Assembly (NCBI GenBank): GCA_007922195.1 | Contig: ML681971.1 | Location: 3,873,857 to 3,937,856, forward strand | Length of the DNA: 64,000 nucleotides | From: Podocnemis expansa | Taxonomy: Eukaryota > Chordata > Testudines > Podocnemididae | Reading direction: 5' to 3' | In this document: positions 1 to 11,639 of the stretch, in pieces | Position numbering within the stretch: position 1 is the first letter of the stretch | Layout: every line of letters starts with the position of its first letter | The notes under the pieces: model-generated | Databases searched by the model: none | The model's input: only the letters and a program-made list of their open reading frames with translations | Told to the model about the DNA's origin: nothing | Made by a program: the position numbers and the translations under genes

Positions 1-1018
1 AATGAGTAAGCCTCCTAAGAATGGGAAATTCCCCGCACCCATCATGCAGAGAATGACTGAATGCAGCAAGGATAGACAGAACTGCTGACAGCATGGGATG
101 AGAGAAAGGTACATATAAGAGTATGAGTGAAATGGTTCCTGGTTGGCAAATAGTTGGAATAAACAGCGAGGCACAAGAATGGTGTCATCAAGTTCAGAAG
201 TACCAATCAAGGGAGCAATGACTGGTCGAGAACCCAAAGAAGGATGAAGGTGGATGAAGAAAGACGTCCCCCAAGATGCCCCCTTCGATCAATTCATCCA
301 TAAAAGAAGCTTGCCTTGGTAATTATGGGGAGGAAGACTGACAGCAATGCAATGGGGTTGGTGTGTACCGCAGCTTCCTCATCCAGTTCAAGCCGTGGCA
401 CCTCCCTGTACTAACTTTGACATGGCCAGGCTTAAGTTAGTCCTGTACTTTGTAATTATGAATGTGGAACATGAGCGAATGTGTGGTTGGAGAACTTTCT
501 TATGCTGCATTCTGCACTTTTCCTGCTGGGCTTGCTTAGGCTTGTGAATTAGATGTGTAGGGGTCTGTTGGCTTTGCGTTAGTATTATACATATGTATAT
601 GTATATGTACATATGTCTATACATATAGATATTACATTGATTCCTGGGGTGCAGTCCTGTGGTCTATTGCCTTTTGTGTATTATTCTAATTAATTGTCCT
701 TACCATTATCATAACCTTTCTTAAAATGTGTATTTATCTATGCTAAATAAAAGCTACATAAAAAGTGGTTAAAAACCTTAAAGGAGAGTCCAGGGTCTCT
801 GTGTTTCCCCTCCCTTTTTCTTTCCCCCATTACACCTTCTTGCACACTCAGCACTCATTCCCAAAGGCTTCTGCCATGTTTGAGAAAGGGGGAATAATAC
901 CACAAAAGTGAGTGGCTCACATCAACTGCCCTAAAGCATAGGTGATGAGGGAAGGGACTCTTGGGATCTGACTGTAAACCTGTCTGCTGCCAGGCCTGTG
1001 TGCTCATCGGAAAAGCAG
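1..1018. other. unassigned DNA, no gene recognised
   Basis: No reading frame here looks protein-like. The stretch holds an AT-rich, partly palindromic run of alternating TATATG units at about 590-632 and an AATAAA hexamer at 745-750 followed by a pyrimidine-rich tract. The latter could be the end of a transcript or of an LTR, but nothing else supports either reading. Confidence 0.4.
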
Positions 1019-1050
1019 CCTGTGTGTGTGTGTGTGCGTGCGCGCGCGCA
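1019..1050. repeat. (TG)n/(CG)n microsatellite
   Basis: Alternating purine-pyrimidine tract: a TG run passing into a CG-rich run. This composition favours Z-DNA. It is a simple repeat with no associated gene. Confidence 0.85.
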
Positions 1051-1372
1051 TGCAGAAGTGCTCAGAGTTGGTTTGTCTCGGCCCAGCGTGGGAGGCAGGC
1101 TAGTGATGAGAATGTCAATGGAAATGACAGTATCATAGTTTTTCATTGACTGCAGTAACATAGCTGTCTCCCCCCAGGTTCCATCTGTGCAGCATGCTGC
1201 GCCAGCCAGTCAGCCAGAAATGCCAATATATTTGACTAAATGCTTTTAATTAAAATTAAATGAAGACAATAAGGCCAGAATCATTCTGAACCCAGTGGAG
1301 GACACAGGACATTCAGGAGCTCATTACAAAGATTACATGCCAACAGGCTGCAGCAAAACAACATGCCCCAGT

Positions 1373-1782
1373 GGCTATGTCTACACTAGCCACAGAAAGT
1401 TCAGACTTGTTAGTCCAAGCTAAGAAGTTCAAAGTTTGTTCAAACTAACCTTGGGTTAGCCCAAACTAACCTTGAGCTTGTAAGTTCAAACTAACCAAGC
1501 TTTCTAGTTCGACCTAATTGCTTAGGTCGAACTAGAATGAGTTGTTAGTTCAAACTAACTGGCTTAGTTCGAACTTCTTAAGTTTGAACTAAGCGTTAGT
1601 CCATGGCCAAGTTGCGCCTAGTTCAAATTAAAGTTTGAACTAAGTGCTTAAGTCCAGACTAACCACTGGTACTAACAAGTTCGAACTAAGAAATTTCTTA
1701 GTTCGAACTAGGGAAAGCCTAGTTTGAACTAGAGAAAGAAAGCCTCCTTGGTCTGGACTAACCTGCCAGTGTAGACATAGAC
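1373..1782. mobile_element. fold-back/MITE element rich in TTCGAAC palindromes
   Basis: The ends are inverted repeats: GGCTATGTCTACAC on the left and its near complement (reading GTCTATGTCTACAC) on the right. The interior is built from many short palindromes of the AGTTCGAACT type, so single strands could fold extensively. Both ends abut the trinucleotide AGT (1370-1372 and 1783-1785), a possible 3-bp target duplication. Similar elements lie at 5778-6649, 21819-22233 and 50657-50928. A 3-bp duplication would suit a PIF/Harbinger-type origin, but AGT is not the usual TWA target, so the class is tentative. Confidence 0.6.
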
Positions 1783-3842
1783 AGTGTGACTGAGGGATAA
1801 ATTCTTTGCAATGATGGGTGATAGGGAGCATGTATATTGCAGGAAAGACACCTTCACATATGGATGGATATCCATTTGGGGAAGGATATATGATCAGCTC
1901 CCTCTAGGGCTGACCTTGACAAGCCAATTTAAGACATCAACCTGCCTTTACACTGTAGAAAAGGTCATGGTTAGATTGAGAGGAGCTAACTTTCAACTCA
2001 CCTCAACCTCTTTTTCTAATCCTTTTTGATGCAAAAGGCATATGACTTCATTGTAGGGTCCCTTTTGGCCTTAACATCTAAGAATCTGTTTTTCTAGACA
2101 TATCTGAAATATAAAACAAACCAGGCCAGCTCACATGTTCTTACAGAAGCCCATCAAATGAAGACTTCATCCCCTGAGGATGGGAAAAGATCCCCCAGAA
2201 TGAATGCTAAATGGAAATGCAGGTATGTGTGCATGACCTTTGGGGTACATTGGAGACACATGCATGAATCCTAGAGCAAGGACAAAGGCCAGAGAAAATA
2301 GGCTGGGGGTGGACAGAATGGAGATTCTTTGAATGGCAAGCTAGTTTAATAAAAGAGAGTTACAGAAATCTGAAGGCTCATCTACACTGAAATCCCTGCA
2401 TCAATCTCCACTGATTGATACAGTGGGATTGATTGAGCAGCCAGTGAAGACTTGTTCAACTGATCCCAGAAGTGCTCTCATTTTGATGCAGTAACTCCCC
2501 TCTGGAAAAGTGTAACCCTCCTTTGAAGGGAGAGAATGTCTTGTCGGCACAGCCCAGTGAAGACACCACAGTAAGGGAGGGTAAGTAAGTCGACAGGAGA
2601 TATGCATTCTAAAGTACATAGTTAGTGTATCTCTTGTCAACCCAGCATGGCAGCATAGACCAGGCCTGAGTCTCCCAGCTGCCTTGAGAACATGGCACTA
2701 AAATAAACTGATTCAGAGATATTGAACACAGGACCCTCAGCCCAGCTCTGAGACGCTGTGTAGATCTCACTGCAGAGAGGAAGCAAGATCATATCACAGA
2801 CAAGGCACCCAGCTCTTCCATACAATCCCCAGTAGCTCCTCTGAGTCCCAACAAGAGGCAGAGGTGCCAATGACCAGCACAACCATGGCTTCCCTGAGGG
2901 AGACTGATACTTAACTCCATCCTCCACCCTATGCCTGAATGGGTAAGAGGGACAGATTGGCATCTACAACAGCAGCCCTGACCTGGTGTCCCATACCAGT
3001 GGAACGGGGCTGTTAGTCATCCCAGGAAGAGCATAGCTCCAACAGCTGCCAGCAGAACACAGAAACTGCTGCTGTGTCATACTGGCTTCCATGACAGAAC
3101 ATGGCTCTTGGCAGGGCTATAGCTGCTGGGGAGTGATGTGAATAGATGGGAGTGTTAAATTGGCTGACCGTCTTGGCTGGAGAGAGAGGTTCCTGCTTCT
3201 GTCACTGGGATGGGAACTGAAGTTACTGGAGTCCAGGGCTGGCATTTCTGCAGGTTGTACGAACTGCTGGTTGATGAAAACAAGGGGCCTGGTTCTGATC
3301 TCAGTTACCACCATGGTACCATAGTGTCACTCCACTGCTTCTGATGTGATCTTACCCTGAGGTGAATGAATGCTCAGGGGTGTCCTGGCCAGGAGGAAGC
3401 TGGGGGTCAGGTCTCTCTTTCTCCACTTGGGTCAGCCCTCACTTGTGTCTCCAGCCCATCAGCTGAACAGAGGGACCAGGTCACCTCCTCGTTCAGAAGC
3501 CTCAGTGTTTTAGGAAGGAGTTGGTTCTGGTTTTAACGACCTTGTGTGTGAGGCAGGTGAGCAGTGGGGATGGCTGGGATGTTTCCCTTTCTGGAGATTG
3601 CCTTAGGGGGTGCAGAGTTGGGGGGGGTCCCTCCAGAGTTGGGGGTCCCTCATTTTTGGAGTTCTGAAAATATTCTGGTTTGGAGTTGGACCATGGAGAG
3701 GGTCTGGGCCAGTTCCTGATGAAAGGACAAATATTCTAGTTGATTCCTGGGCTGGGACCTGTGCCTCATTTACCCCATCTCTGAGGAAGGGGAGCTGCTT
3801 CTGTTCAACATGGGGGTAGTGGAGAGCCTCCCTCTGGATATT
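1783..3842. other. unassigned DNA
   Basis: No gene recognised. A phrase close to the end of the fold-back family (GGCTCATCTACACT) begins at about 2375, but no matching right end was found, so a truncated member is possible. Confidence 0.35.
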
Positions 3843-3860
3843 GGGGGGGGGGGGGGGGGG
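3843..3860. repeat. poly-G tract
   Basis: Eighteen consecutive G residues. A simple repeat, capable of quadruplex formation and prone to sequencing error. Confidence 0.9.
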
Positions 3861-3994
3861 CTCATTCCAACTCAGAGACTCAGGTTATACTCTGGAGGAT
3901 ATTATTAACTCCCTAGCTCATGCCAGTGGATCCCTCCTGCCACAAAGGGTCTCTCCTGCCCCTGTGTGATCCTTGTCTCATGTTCCCTTCAGAG

Positions 3995-4054
3995 ATCCCT
4001 GAAGATGCCCCAGTGGAGCAGATGAGTCTCCCTGCTCATAGACCAGCATCAGAG
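3995..4054 (+). other. candidate internal exon, weak
   Basis: A pyrimidine-rich stretch ending in AG at 3991-3994 precedes 20 open codons (IPEDAPVEQMSLPAHRPASE), followed by a donor-like GAG|GTAGGA at 4054/4055. The peptide is not low-complexity and resembles real coding sequence more than most short frames here, but I do not recognise the family. The phase does not join directly to the candidate exon at 4400, so a further exon would be needed or one of the two is spurious. Confidence 0.25.
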
Positions 4055-4399
4055 GTAGGAGCGTTACTCTCAACTATTTCTTCCCTGCCTTGTTTCACCT
4101 CGCTCTCCATTTTTCTCCTAATAGCAGCCTGACATCACCAGTGCAGACTATATATTGCAACATGGCTGAGCGCCTGTGGCTAGAAAGGGAGAGCCAAAAC
4201 AATGCCCTATACAGCCTGATACTGGTACAAGTTTGCCAGATTTCAGCATGGCTGACAGGCCAATGTGCTGGGTCTGTCTTTTTAACAGCAGTGAGTCTGC
4301 AAGTGATAGTCAGTTCCCAAGAGCAAAAAACTACATTTTTTATCTTTGCTGTTCTTTATTCTCCCTTTTGTTGAGGTTTGTCTTGTTTTCTTTTAAAAG

Positions 4400-4630
4400 A
4401 AACAGGATCAAACTTTACCAACAATACCACTTACAGCAGCTCCAGCCCTTCTCAACTAACTTCTTCTCTTTTCCCAAAAGGGCAGTTATTTCCTCCTTTA
4501 AATTCCACTCAAAATCATTCTCCAGCTAAAGAGAAAAAGAACAAGGGATGTTTAAATTGAAGCTTTACATTTCAAAGGTTTTAACTATTTTTCTTTTTTT
4601 CTGTATTTTTAATAAAAGATTAAAGGATTT
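4400..4630 (+). other. candidate terminal exon with poly(A) signal, weak
   Basis: A long pyrimidine-rich tract ends in AG at 4398-4399. From there an open frame of about 53 codons runs to a TGA at 4558-4560. It is Ser/Asn/Thr-rich, starts TGSNFTNNTTYSSSSPSQ and ends in a basic stretch. An AATAAA hexamer lies at 4611-4616. Acceptor, modest frame, stop and poly(A) signal in order are what a last exon looks like, but composition alone cannot prove coding, and the family is unknown. Confidence 0.3.
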
Positions 4631-5069
4631 TTAATAGTACTAAGCAAACTGAGGTCTCTGTATGCCTGTTTATATTTAATACTATAATGTTGAACAGTGA
4701 ACAGGTGACTCTTTGGGTCCTTTTATTGCATTAATGTATTACATTAATTAATTACATTATTAAATTAATGCAACAGGCTCAGCCATAATGCAAATAAGAA
4801 ATAAAAATGTATAAGATCTCATTACTGTTTGAAAGATTTTTCAAAGAAAGGCAGGGAGCTGGGTGTGACAGTCTACACTATTATGGCCACCACTTGTACA
4901 AAATTATGATACATCGCATGCAAAGTGTGCCTGGGGAGGTGTCACTGGAGCAGCCATAATCTGTGGACTGTCATTGTCAAATGTATGTACCATCCTTGTA
5001 TATGGAGTTATGAGATCTTACTATGCGTTAGTTAAACATGTGAATCTGTGAAATGCCCACAGACTAGAA

Positions 5070-5562
5070 CAATGGTTCCCAATCTTTTCAGTAACGCTGC
5101 ACACTTCAATGAGACAAACAGTTCCGTGGCACACCCACTTTTTTCAGAGGAATTGATTGCTCTTAAATGTCACATTTACTTGAACTTATTATGGGTTATG
5201 GTCTTGCTAGAGAGGTTTGCAGCATAGTGAATGCAACAAGCTAAAGAAAGATCAAATGTATTAATGTTTCAAATCCACCTGAAAAAAATACATTTCACCT
5301 CAGTTTTTTAATTTGGCCACCTGTGTTTAGGATGTTCACCTTTTAGAATCGAAAGACTAATAACTAATGCCTCACTTTTAATTTGATAATTAATTTTCAT
5401 GAATTTTATGAGTTGTAGATTTGGTTGAATAGAATATTGTTTAAGATGAAACAATGTTTGTTTTACATTGATTTTCATTACTTTTGAACAAAATTTCATG
5501 GCACACTTGGACAGTTCTCATAACACACCAGCATGCCATAGCACACCAGTTGAAAACCACTG
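5070..5562. mobile_element. hAT-type non-autonomous element, perfect 8-bp TSD
   Basis: The left end reads CAATGGTTCCCAATC; the right end reads, inverted, CAGTGGTTTTCAAC. The element is flanked on both sides by gactagaa (5062-5069 and 5563-5570). The 493-bp AT-rich interior has no transposase. Eight-base duplication and CAGTGG-like ends are typical of hAT elements. Confidence 0.85.
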
Positions 5563-5777
5563 GACTAGAAGATCTTCAGTGGCAACAAAGGGATGACCAC
5601 ACTCAGTTAGGTGTTAAACAACTGTCAATGGTTATTCACCACCAGGGGACTTGTTAACAAGAGATTTACAATTCACATGTCAATTGCCTGAGCATGTGCA
5701 CCATGGGACTGCCCAACCCCCATGGCACAGCTGGGTTCTTTCCTTCACCAGAAGGAGAGTATAAACCAAGGGACAGT

Positions 5778-6649
5778 GGGTATGGCCACACACACTTCTT
5801 ATTTCGAAACAACAGAGGTTGTTTTGAAATAAGAAGTGCCATGGCCACATGACGCACGGCCATTTTGAAACAAGCAAACGGCTTGTTTCGAAATGGCCGT
5901 GGTTGTTTCGAAATAGCTTAAACCTCATTGCGTTTCGAAATGGTTGTTTCGAAACCAGAGGTTTCGAAACAGCCCTGTTTGGACATGTTGCTTCGGAACA
6001 AAGTGTTCCAAAACAACATGTCACCTTCCTCCCAGGGTGCTNNNNNNNNNNNNNNNNNNNNNNNNNNNNNNNNNNNNNNNNNNNNNNNNNNNNNNNNNNN
6101 NNNNNNNNNNNNNNNNNNNNNNNNNNNNNNNNNNNNNNNNNNNNNNNNNNNNNNNNNNNNNNNNNNNNNNNNNNNNNNNNNNNNNNNNNNNNNNNNNNNN
6201 NNNNNNNNNNNNNNNNNNNNNNNNNNNNNNNNNNNNNNNNNNNNNNNNNNNNNNNNNNNNNNNNNNNNNNNNNNNNNNNNNNNNNNNNNNNNNNNNNNNN
6301 NNNNNNNNNNNNNNNNNNNNNNNNNNNNNNNNNNNNNNNNNNNNNNNNNNNNNNNNNNNNNNNNNNNNNNNNNNNNNNNNNNNNNNNNNNNNNNNNNNNN
6401 NNNNNNNNNNNNNNNNNNNNNNNNNNNNNNNNNNNNNNNNNGGGGTAAAGCGCCCAGCCGCGCTTTACCCTGCCGGTGCCTGCAATCCCCTCCCCTGGCG
6501 AAATAGCATGCATGCTATTTCGCTGCCTTATTTCGAGGGCAAAGTTTTTTGTCCTCGAAATAAGGTGTTTCGAAATAATATGTTATTTCGAAACAGCTTG
6601 TTTCGAAATGTCTTGTTTCAAAACAAGCATACCCTGTGTGAACATAGCC
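5778..6649. mobile_element. fold-back element rich in TTTCGAAA palindromes, contains the N gap
   Basis: Ends GGGTATGGCCACAC and, inverted, GGCTATGTTCACAC. Both flanks read AGT (5775-5777, 6650-6652). The visible interior is full of TTATTTCGAAATAA-type palindromes. The middle is 400 N, so the true length and any cargo are unknown. It belongs with the elements at 1373 and 21819. Confidence 0.6.
6042..6441. other. assembly gap (400 N)
   Basis: Exactly 400 undetermined bases. Reading frames that cross it are meaningless. The round number suggests an estimated or padded scaffold gap; the highly palindromic flanks may explain why it was not assembled. Confidence 0.95.
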
Positions 6650-6956
6650 AGTGACATCAACTGACCACTTCTTCTCCCACACCTATGCTGAAGGCAACAA
6701 GAATATTTGGAATACAAAGAAACATTTGAACTGGAAAGAGTTGTTACTAACTTTGCCCATCAACTTGGGGTCTGCTCATTTATTAGGGTTACTTCCTCTG
6801 GAGGTGGGCTTGCAATTCTATTAGTGTACTGCTTGTGTCACTTGTGTCTCTGTGTGGAGCTTATTGCTCCCTTCTGTAAATCCCTCCCAATGGAACCACC
6901 CTTGCAGGACCTAAATTTCCCAAGACTGGGTTTCTAAGTGTGACTGAGCGGACCGG

Positions 6957-7166
6957 GTCTATCAGCACTCTCAGCTGACCCCTTATATGTCCCTGAACTC
7001 AGCAGGCCGGGTTATACAGCACTTGTCTGCTGCTACCCTTATGTGCCCCTGTACTGCACCGGACTAGACTGAAGTATGCATCTGAGCAGGCTAAGTTAAA
7101 ATAGCACTTTCAGCTGCCACCCTTATATGCCCCTGGACTCATTCAGGCTGGGTCAAAACAGCACTT
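6957..7166. repeat. degenerate tandem repeat, about 3.5 units of 55-85 bp
   Basis: The phrase 'CAGCACT..CAGCTG..CCCTTATATG.CCCTG.ACT..GCAGGC..GGTT' recurs three times and starts a fourth time, with substitutions and one longer middle unit. It directly precedes the DIRS-type relic and may be part of its terminal region or a separate minisatellite. Confidence 0.6.
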
Positions 7167-7496
7167 CTTCTTCGAGCGCTGCTCGGATGCATTCAGTAAT
7201 AGGTGTCTCCGTGCCGGAGCGCCAGATTGGTCAGAAAAACTTGTCCTAGCCTATCAGAAGAGGGGAGGTGGCCAGCGCACCTCACGCCACCCATGGCTAT
7301 ATATATGGCCACCCCCCCTGCCCCTCCTCAGTTTCATTTCTTCCGCCTTGCGGGTCAGATCTGAAATGTCCGCTCCTTGTGAATCGCAAGCAGCCTGTCT
7401 CTTCGCCTTCGATTCACTGTCCGGAGGGGCACATCTCTTTGTGGATTAACTCCACCGTGAGAGTCCCCAACACCAGACCGGAACATCACATCGACG
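7161..7496 (+). promoter_or_regulatory. probable DIRS-type terminal region and promoter
   Basis: This precedes the gag-like frame. It begins with a TTCTTCTTCGAGCGCTG phrase and contains a TATATATAT box at about 7298-7306, followed by a C-rich leader. Position and content fit the left terminal repeat and promoter of the DIRS-type element, but the matching right terminal repeat was not found. Confidence 0.45.
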
Positions 7497-9419
7497 ATGC
7501 TGGGATTTAAACCCTGTGCCAAGTGCGGCAAGGCCTTCCCCCAGTACGACACCCATGAGAAGTGCCTCAGGTGCCTGGGCAAAGACCACATGGTCTCAGC
7601 ATGTTACATCTGTCTCTCCTTTAAACCTTGAATGATTAAGGAGAGGGAACAGCGATGCCACACGCCAGCCTCGGAGATGGCCTGGCACCCTCCACCTGAG
7701 GCTTCGGGTTCGAGCCCAGCACCGAGACCCAGCTCGGCACCGGAGCCTACGTGGCACCGTGCCACTGGTAGCCACTGCCGCTGCACCACCTCAGTGCCGA
7801 CTCCGGCACCACAGCGCCTACCCAGCACCTCAGCACCTTAGCGCTGTTCAAGGTCTCCCTTGGCCAGCCGGGCACAATCGGCACCGGGCTCACCTCGGCA
7901 TCGCGCCATATTGTCTCCGGTGCTGCCAGCACAATACAGCCCGGCCTCACTGGTGCCGACCTCACCCTGGCACTGGCTGACTCTACCCTCGGCACCGCAT
8001 AGCCCGGTACCGAAAGAACAGGAATCTTCCCCCCCGAGCAGTCCTCCCTCCCCTAGCGAGGACTTGCCCGTGACTCATGTGGAGTCACTTCTTGTCCCAT
8101 CCACCCTGGAAGCAGTGGAGGCAGCACAAGCCCTGCTACTCCTCCCGACTCCCCCGCCCCACTTCCAATCAGAAGGGGCAAACCGGCTTCATTTTGAAGG
8201 CCTGGGTTCATCCGGGATGCTCACCGACCAACCCCCCGTCTTCCACCCCAGCGGGGGCTGACACAACTCCACCGACAGCACCGGGCCGAGAACCCCGTTT
8301 CCCTTCCCCCACCTCCAGCCTGGAAGAGGGACCTTCTAGGGGCTCCAAACAGCCCTGGCGCCGCACATCGGCACCATCACCCTTCCGGTGATGCCACAAG
8401 AATGGTTCCCTGAGGGAACTCCCTCCCCTCCACGGCGAACTCCCAGTGCCGTGCTGTCCCCGGCACCAGAGTCCTTCATGGGAAACCTTCTGGCGCATTT
8501 TGACCTGTTGCACCAGGCTACGGCCCATTTAGGTATGGAGGTGGAGCCCTTTACTCTTTCTCCCGATACCCTGTTTGGACTGGCATTTGCCTCCATGTCG
8601 CCCTTAACGGTCCCGCCCCACCCGAGCGTATGGGACCTCGCACGCTCTCAGTGGCAGAGCCCAAGCTCCGTCCCCCCGGTGTCGGATACGGCGAGCATGA
8701 AATATTGGGTATCCGAGTCAGACTACCCATCGCTCACGGGCCACCCATTTCCCCCTAGGGATGTGGTCCAGATGGTAATCGCAGCTGGAGAACCTCCCAG
8801 GGAACCCCTTTCCCCCTCCAGGGAAACTAGGGATCTCTTAGGCTGTAAGGTGAATTCTTCATCGGCCTTCCAGTTACGAGTGGCAAACAACCAGGCTATA
8901 ACCAGCAGATACATGTTGGATGTCTGGGAGTCAGCTGGGAAGTTTAGAAATATGCTCCCGCCTAAGGCCAGGGACGATTATGATGCCTTCCTGGAGGAGG
9001 GCAACATGATATCTCAAGACCTCCTCCTTTCGGCTCGCAATGCAGTGGACACCACTGTCTGCACCATGGCCTCGGCGGTTACCCTCCGCAGGGTAGCATG
9101 GCATAGGGATGCTAGAGCACCCCCTAACGCACAGCAGGCAGTTCTTGACCTGCCCTTTGAGGGGGATGTCCTGTTTCCCCCTGAAACCCTCTCTGTGGTG
9201 GGCACAGCCCGGGATCCTCAAGGAGAGGCCAAATATTTTGGCCTTCTCCCTCCCGGACCTACCCCCCCCAACTTAGCTTCCCACTTCTTCAGGCGGGACA
9301 GCCCCTTTTTCCTTCCTGCCTCACACATGGTGGGAAGTGGGCCTTTGCCTCCCCTTCCCACAGGAGGGGACCGTCTGACCACCGCCACTCCTTTACCTTT
9401 AGGGTGCAAGGGGCCATAG
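7497..9419 (+). pseudogene. DIRS-type retrotransposon gag relic (LAP2alpha-like C-terminal domain)
   Basis: One reading frame runs from ATG at 7497 to 9419 but is interrupted by in-frame stops at 7629, 7839, 8259 and 8337. The first about 44 codons hold a Cys/His cluster (CAKCG, HEKCLRCLGKDH, CYIC) matching the N-terminal zinc-knuckle region of DIRS1-type Gag. A long Pro/Ser-rich linker follows. The last about 340 codons are uninterrupted and contain the conserved block with RVANNQAITSRYMLDVWESA, ASAVTLRRVAWHRDA and LDLPFEGDVLF. In established knowledge this block is shared by vertebrate DIRS1 Gag and the LAP2alpha C-terminal domain. Gag would package element RNA. No reverse transcriptase, RNase H or tyrosine recombinase was recognised downstream. 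The first stop (TGA where CGA is likely) fits CpG decay. Confidence 0.75.
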
Positions 9420-10777
9420 GGCGTCACTGCTACAGATGGCCAACCCCCCCCCCCTTAGTTAGGAAAGGCGGGTCCGGGGGCAACCATCCTGATCCTTCCT
9501 TGTTCTTTCCCTTAGCAATCATGGGAGCAGGACTTAGATCGGGACACCGGGGGCTGACAATGCAATGACGCCCGCCCATGGTGCTGGTACCCCAATACTG
9601 TAGCTACCCCCCCACCCTCCCACCCCGTAAGCAGCGATTTTCCCAAGGATGAAAACCACCCCTCTTCTGTTCCTAGCAGCCTTCCTTCCTGAATATTTCT
9701 CGCTGCATTCCCCACCCTAACTCCTCACAGAGGGATGGAGGTGCATCTCGTTGTAGCCCCAGCTGCTGCGGGGCTGCAAGATGCACACATCCGAAGCCTA
9801 CTCACAACAGAACTGTGTCTGTGGCCGTGATGCATGTCCCAGGTAGGCCCCCTCGTATCCAGGTCAGGGGAAGGGGAGAAGACACCCCTGCTCGCATCAC
9901 CATTTTCTGCGCTGTGACCCCAACCCCCAGTTGACAGGAATCTTTCCTGCGCACTGAGGGGGACTCTGGTGTAGCAGTACAGCTACCTGGATAGGCATTC
10001 TCATCAGGAAGGTATCTTTAGAGCGCGCCTTACCCTCTGCACAGGCCCTAGGCCAGCCCACCCCTCCTTTTCCCACCCTCGCACGGTTCCACGTCTCAAC
10101 CTTCTGGTGATCTAGGGGAACCAGGGGCCCACTTCAGGAACCCTCACCTTGGTCTACCCTCTTCGAGGTAGCCCACTCTTCCCTGGCCACACCAAAGCAT
10201 TGCCTGGGGCACCCCTTTAAACCCTGAGGAGGAACACCTTGTTAGGACCATATGTTGGGAAACTGTGAAGGGTTTATCCCTCGAGTGCCTCCCACCCATA
10301 TTTTTCCCGCCTCGGTATCCACTGCCTTCTAGACAGCTGTCTACTGCAGACAGAAGGGTCCCTACTTCTGGGGCACTTGCATACTCTTGCTCCATGGCCT
10401 ACTCCCTGGTAGGACACAGCCCTCCCCCCACCCTTCCACCTTGCCTTCCCCCAGGGCCGTCTCACTACGCCGCGCCTAGTCCCTTAGTGCTACTGCGGTT
10501 CTCCCCATGCGTGTTGCTGTCCATTCAGTGTGCTAATGGTTCACAGCTTCCATGTAGATGAGGCTAGAGGAGTTGGCCTAATTCCAGCACCCTTGTTCAA
10601 AGGGGTTTTAGGTGTGTCTCCCACTGCCTTTCATTGTTTCTGGTTTCTGGTTCAAGCAGAGGCTGAAGGTGATGGGGGCGGGGTAAGTCTCAGTGGCTGG
10701 TTACTATGCCCCGATTCTCCAAGGACACAGAGCTACCAAGTAACAGTGTGGTCCTAACTGGAAAAGGTTACACCAGG
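9420..10777 (+). other. region after gag, no enzyme domain recognised
   Basis: A complete DIRS element would have overlapping recombinase and RT/RNase H frames here. All frames are short and none carries a recognisable motif. The stretch is C-rich like the gag region, so it may be a decayed part of the same element or of a gag-only derivative. Confidence 0.35.
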
Positions 10778-11255
10778 CAGCACCAGCCCAAGGTTTGCTG
10801 GTGCCCTAGGTGCCTGTAATTTTGACAACCCCCCAGGGGGATCAGGCCAGTTGGGGGGCTGGGCTGCGCTTTCCCACCCCACCTATGGGCTGGCTTTCCC
10901 TGTCCCTAGGGAGGAACAGCTGGCCCAGGAGAGGAGCGGGAGAGCCCAGCCCAGCCTCTGGGCTGGCCCTCTCTGCCCCTGGCCCAACTGTTCCCCACCC
11001 TGGGGGTAGGGCAAGGCAGCCCTACTAAGAGGCTGTTTTTGTGTTCCTGTCCCCACCCTTTCCTGCTGCCTTTGGCTCTGCACCAAAGGCAGTGGGGAGG
11101 GGGCGGGAGACAGTGTGGCCATGGGAACTGCAGGACTAGGGCAATCGCCCCCTCACCTCCCCCAAGGGCGGCCCTGGGGGAGTGCCCTTGGCGCCCCCTA
11201 TGGTTTGGCACCCTAGGCAACCACCTAGGTTGCCTCTATAGTCAAACCGGCCCTG
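10778..11255. mobile_element. GC-rich hAT-type element
   Basis: The left end reads CAGCACCAGCCC and the right end, inverted, CAGGGCCGGTTTG. Flanks acaccagg (10770-10777) and actccatg (11256-11263) agree at 6 of 8 positions. The right end resembles the end of the large hAT element at 15362, so this may be a deletion derivative of a related family. Confidence 0.5.
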
Positions 11256-11259
11256 ACTC

Positions 11260-11624
11260 CATGTGTGTCAGACATGCAGCCTGCAGGCTCAATGCAACTC
11301 GTGAACCTCTTCCATCCAGCCTGTGACTGTACTCTGGGGAGACACACTCTCCTTAACAGCAAGAGATTGTTGTCTTGCATACCCTATGCTCCACAATGCC
11401 ATGAGAGTGTCAAGTCTCGCGACATCATGGAGCACTGTGTACGCAAGACTGCGTTCTGAGAGACAACAGAGAGAGAGTGGTATTGTGGAGTGCTGTTTTC
11501 CATAGACCACACTCCGTGAAGCCATGAGACTGGTGTAGTATTTTGATTTATGAGATGGACACCTCACCTGAAGCACATTTAAGTCAAATCTGGCCCACCA
11601 TATAGAATGAGTTTGACACCCCTG
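11260..11624. mobile_element. hAT-type element of the CAGGGGTGTCAAAC family, uncertain left edge
   Basis: The right end, inverted, reads CAGGGGTGTCAAACTC. The left end is a diverged copy (CATGTGTGTCAGACATGCAG). The flanking octamers match poorly and the left edge overlaps the flank assigned to the previous element, so the limits are approximate. Confidence 0.4.
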
Positions 11625-11639
11625 GCTTAGGCTTTTGGG

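Noticed and set aside
5680..6654. Several long frames of 190-280 codons on both strands
   Set aside because: They exist only because the 400 N are translated as open; the visible parts are palindromic repeat sequence.
8388..9419. Host LAP2alpha-like gene
   Set aside because: The block is like LAP2alpha, but the zinc-knuckle N-terminus, the promoter-like terminal region, lack of introns and in-frame stops upstream fit a DIRS-type gag better.
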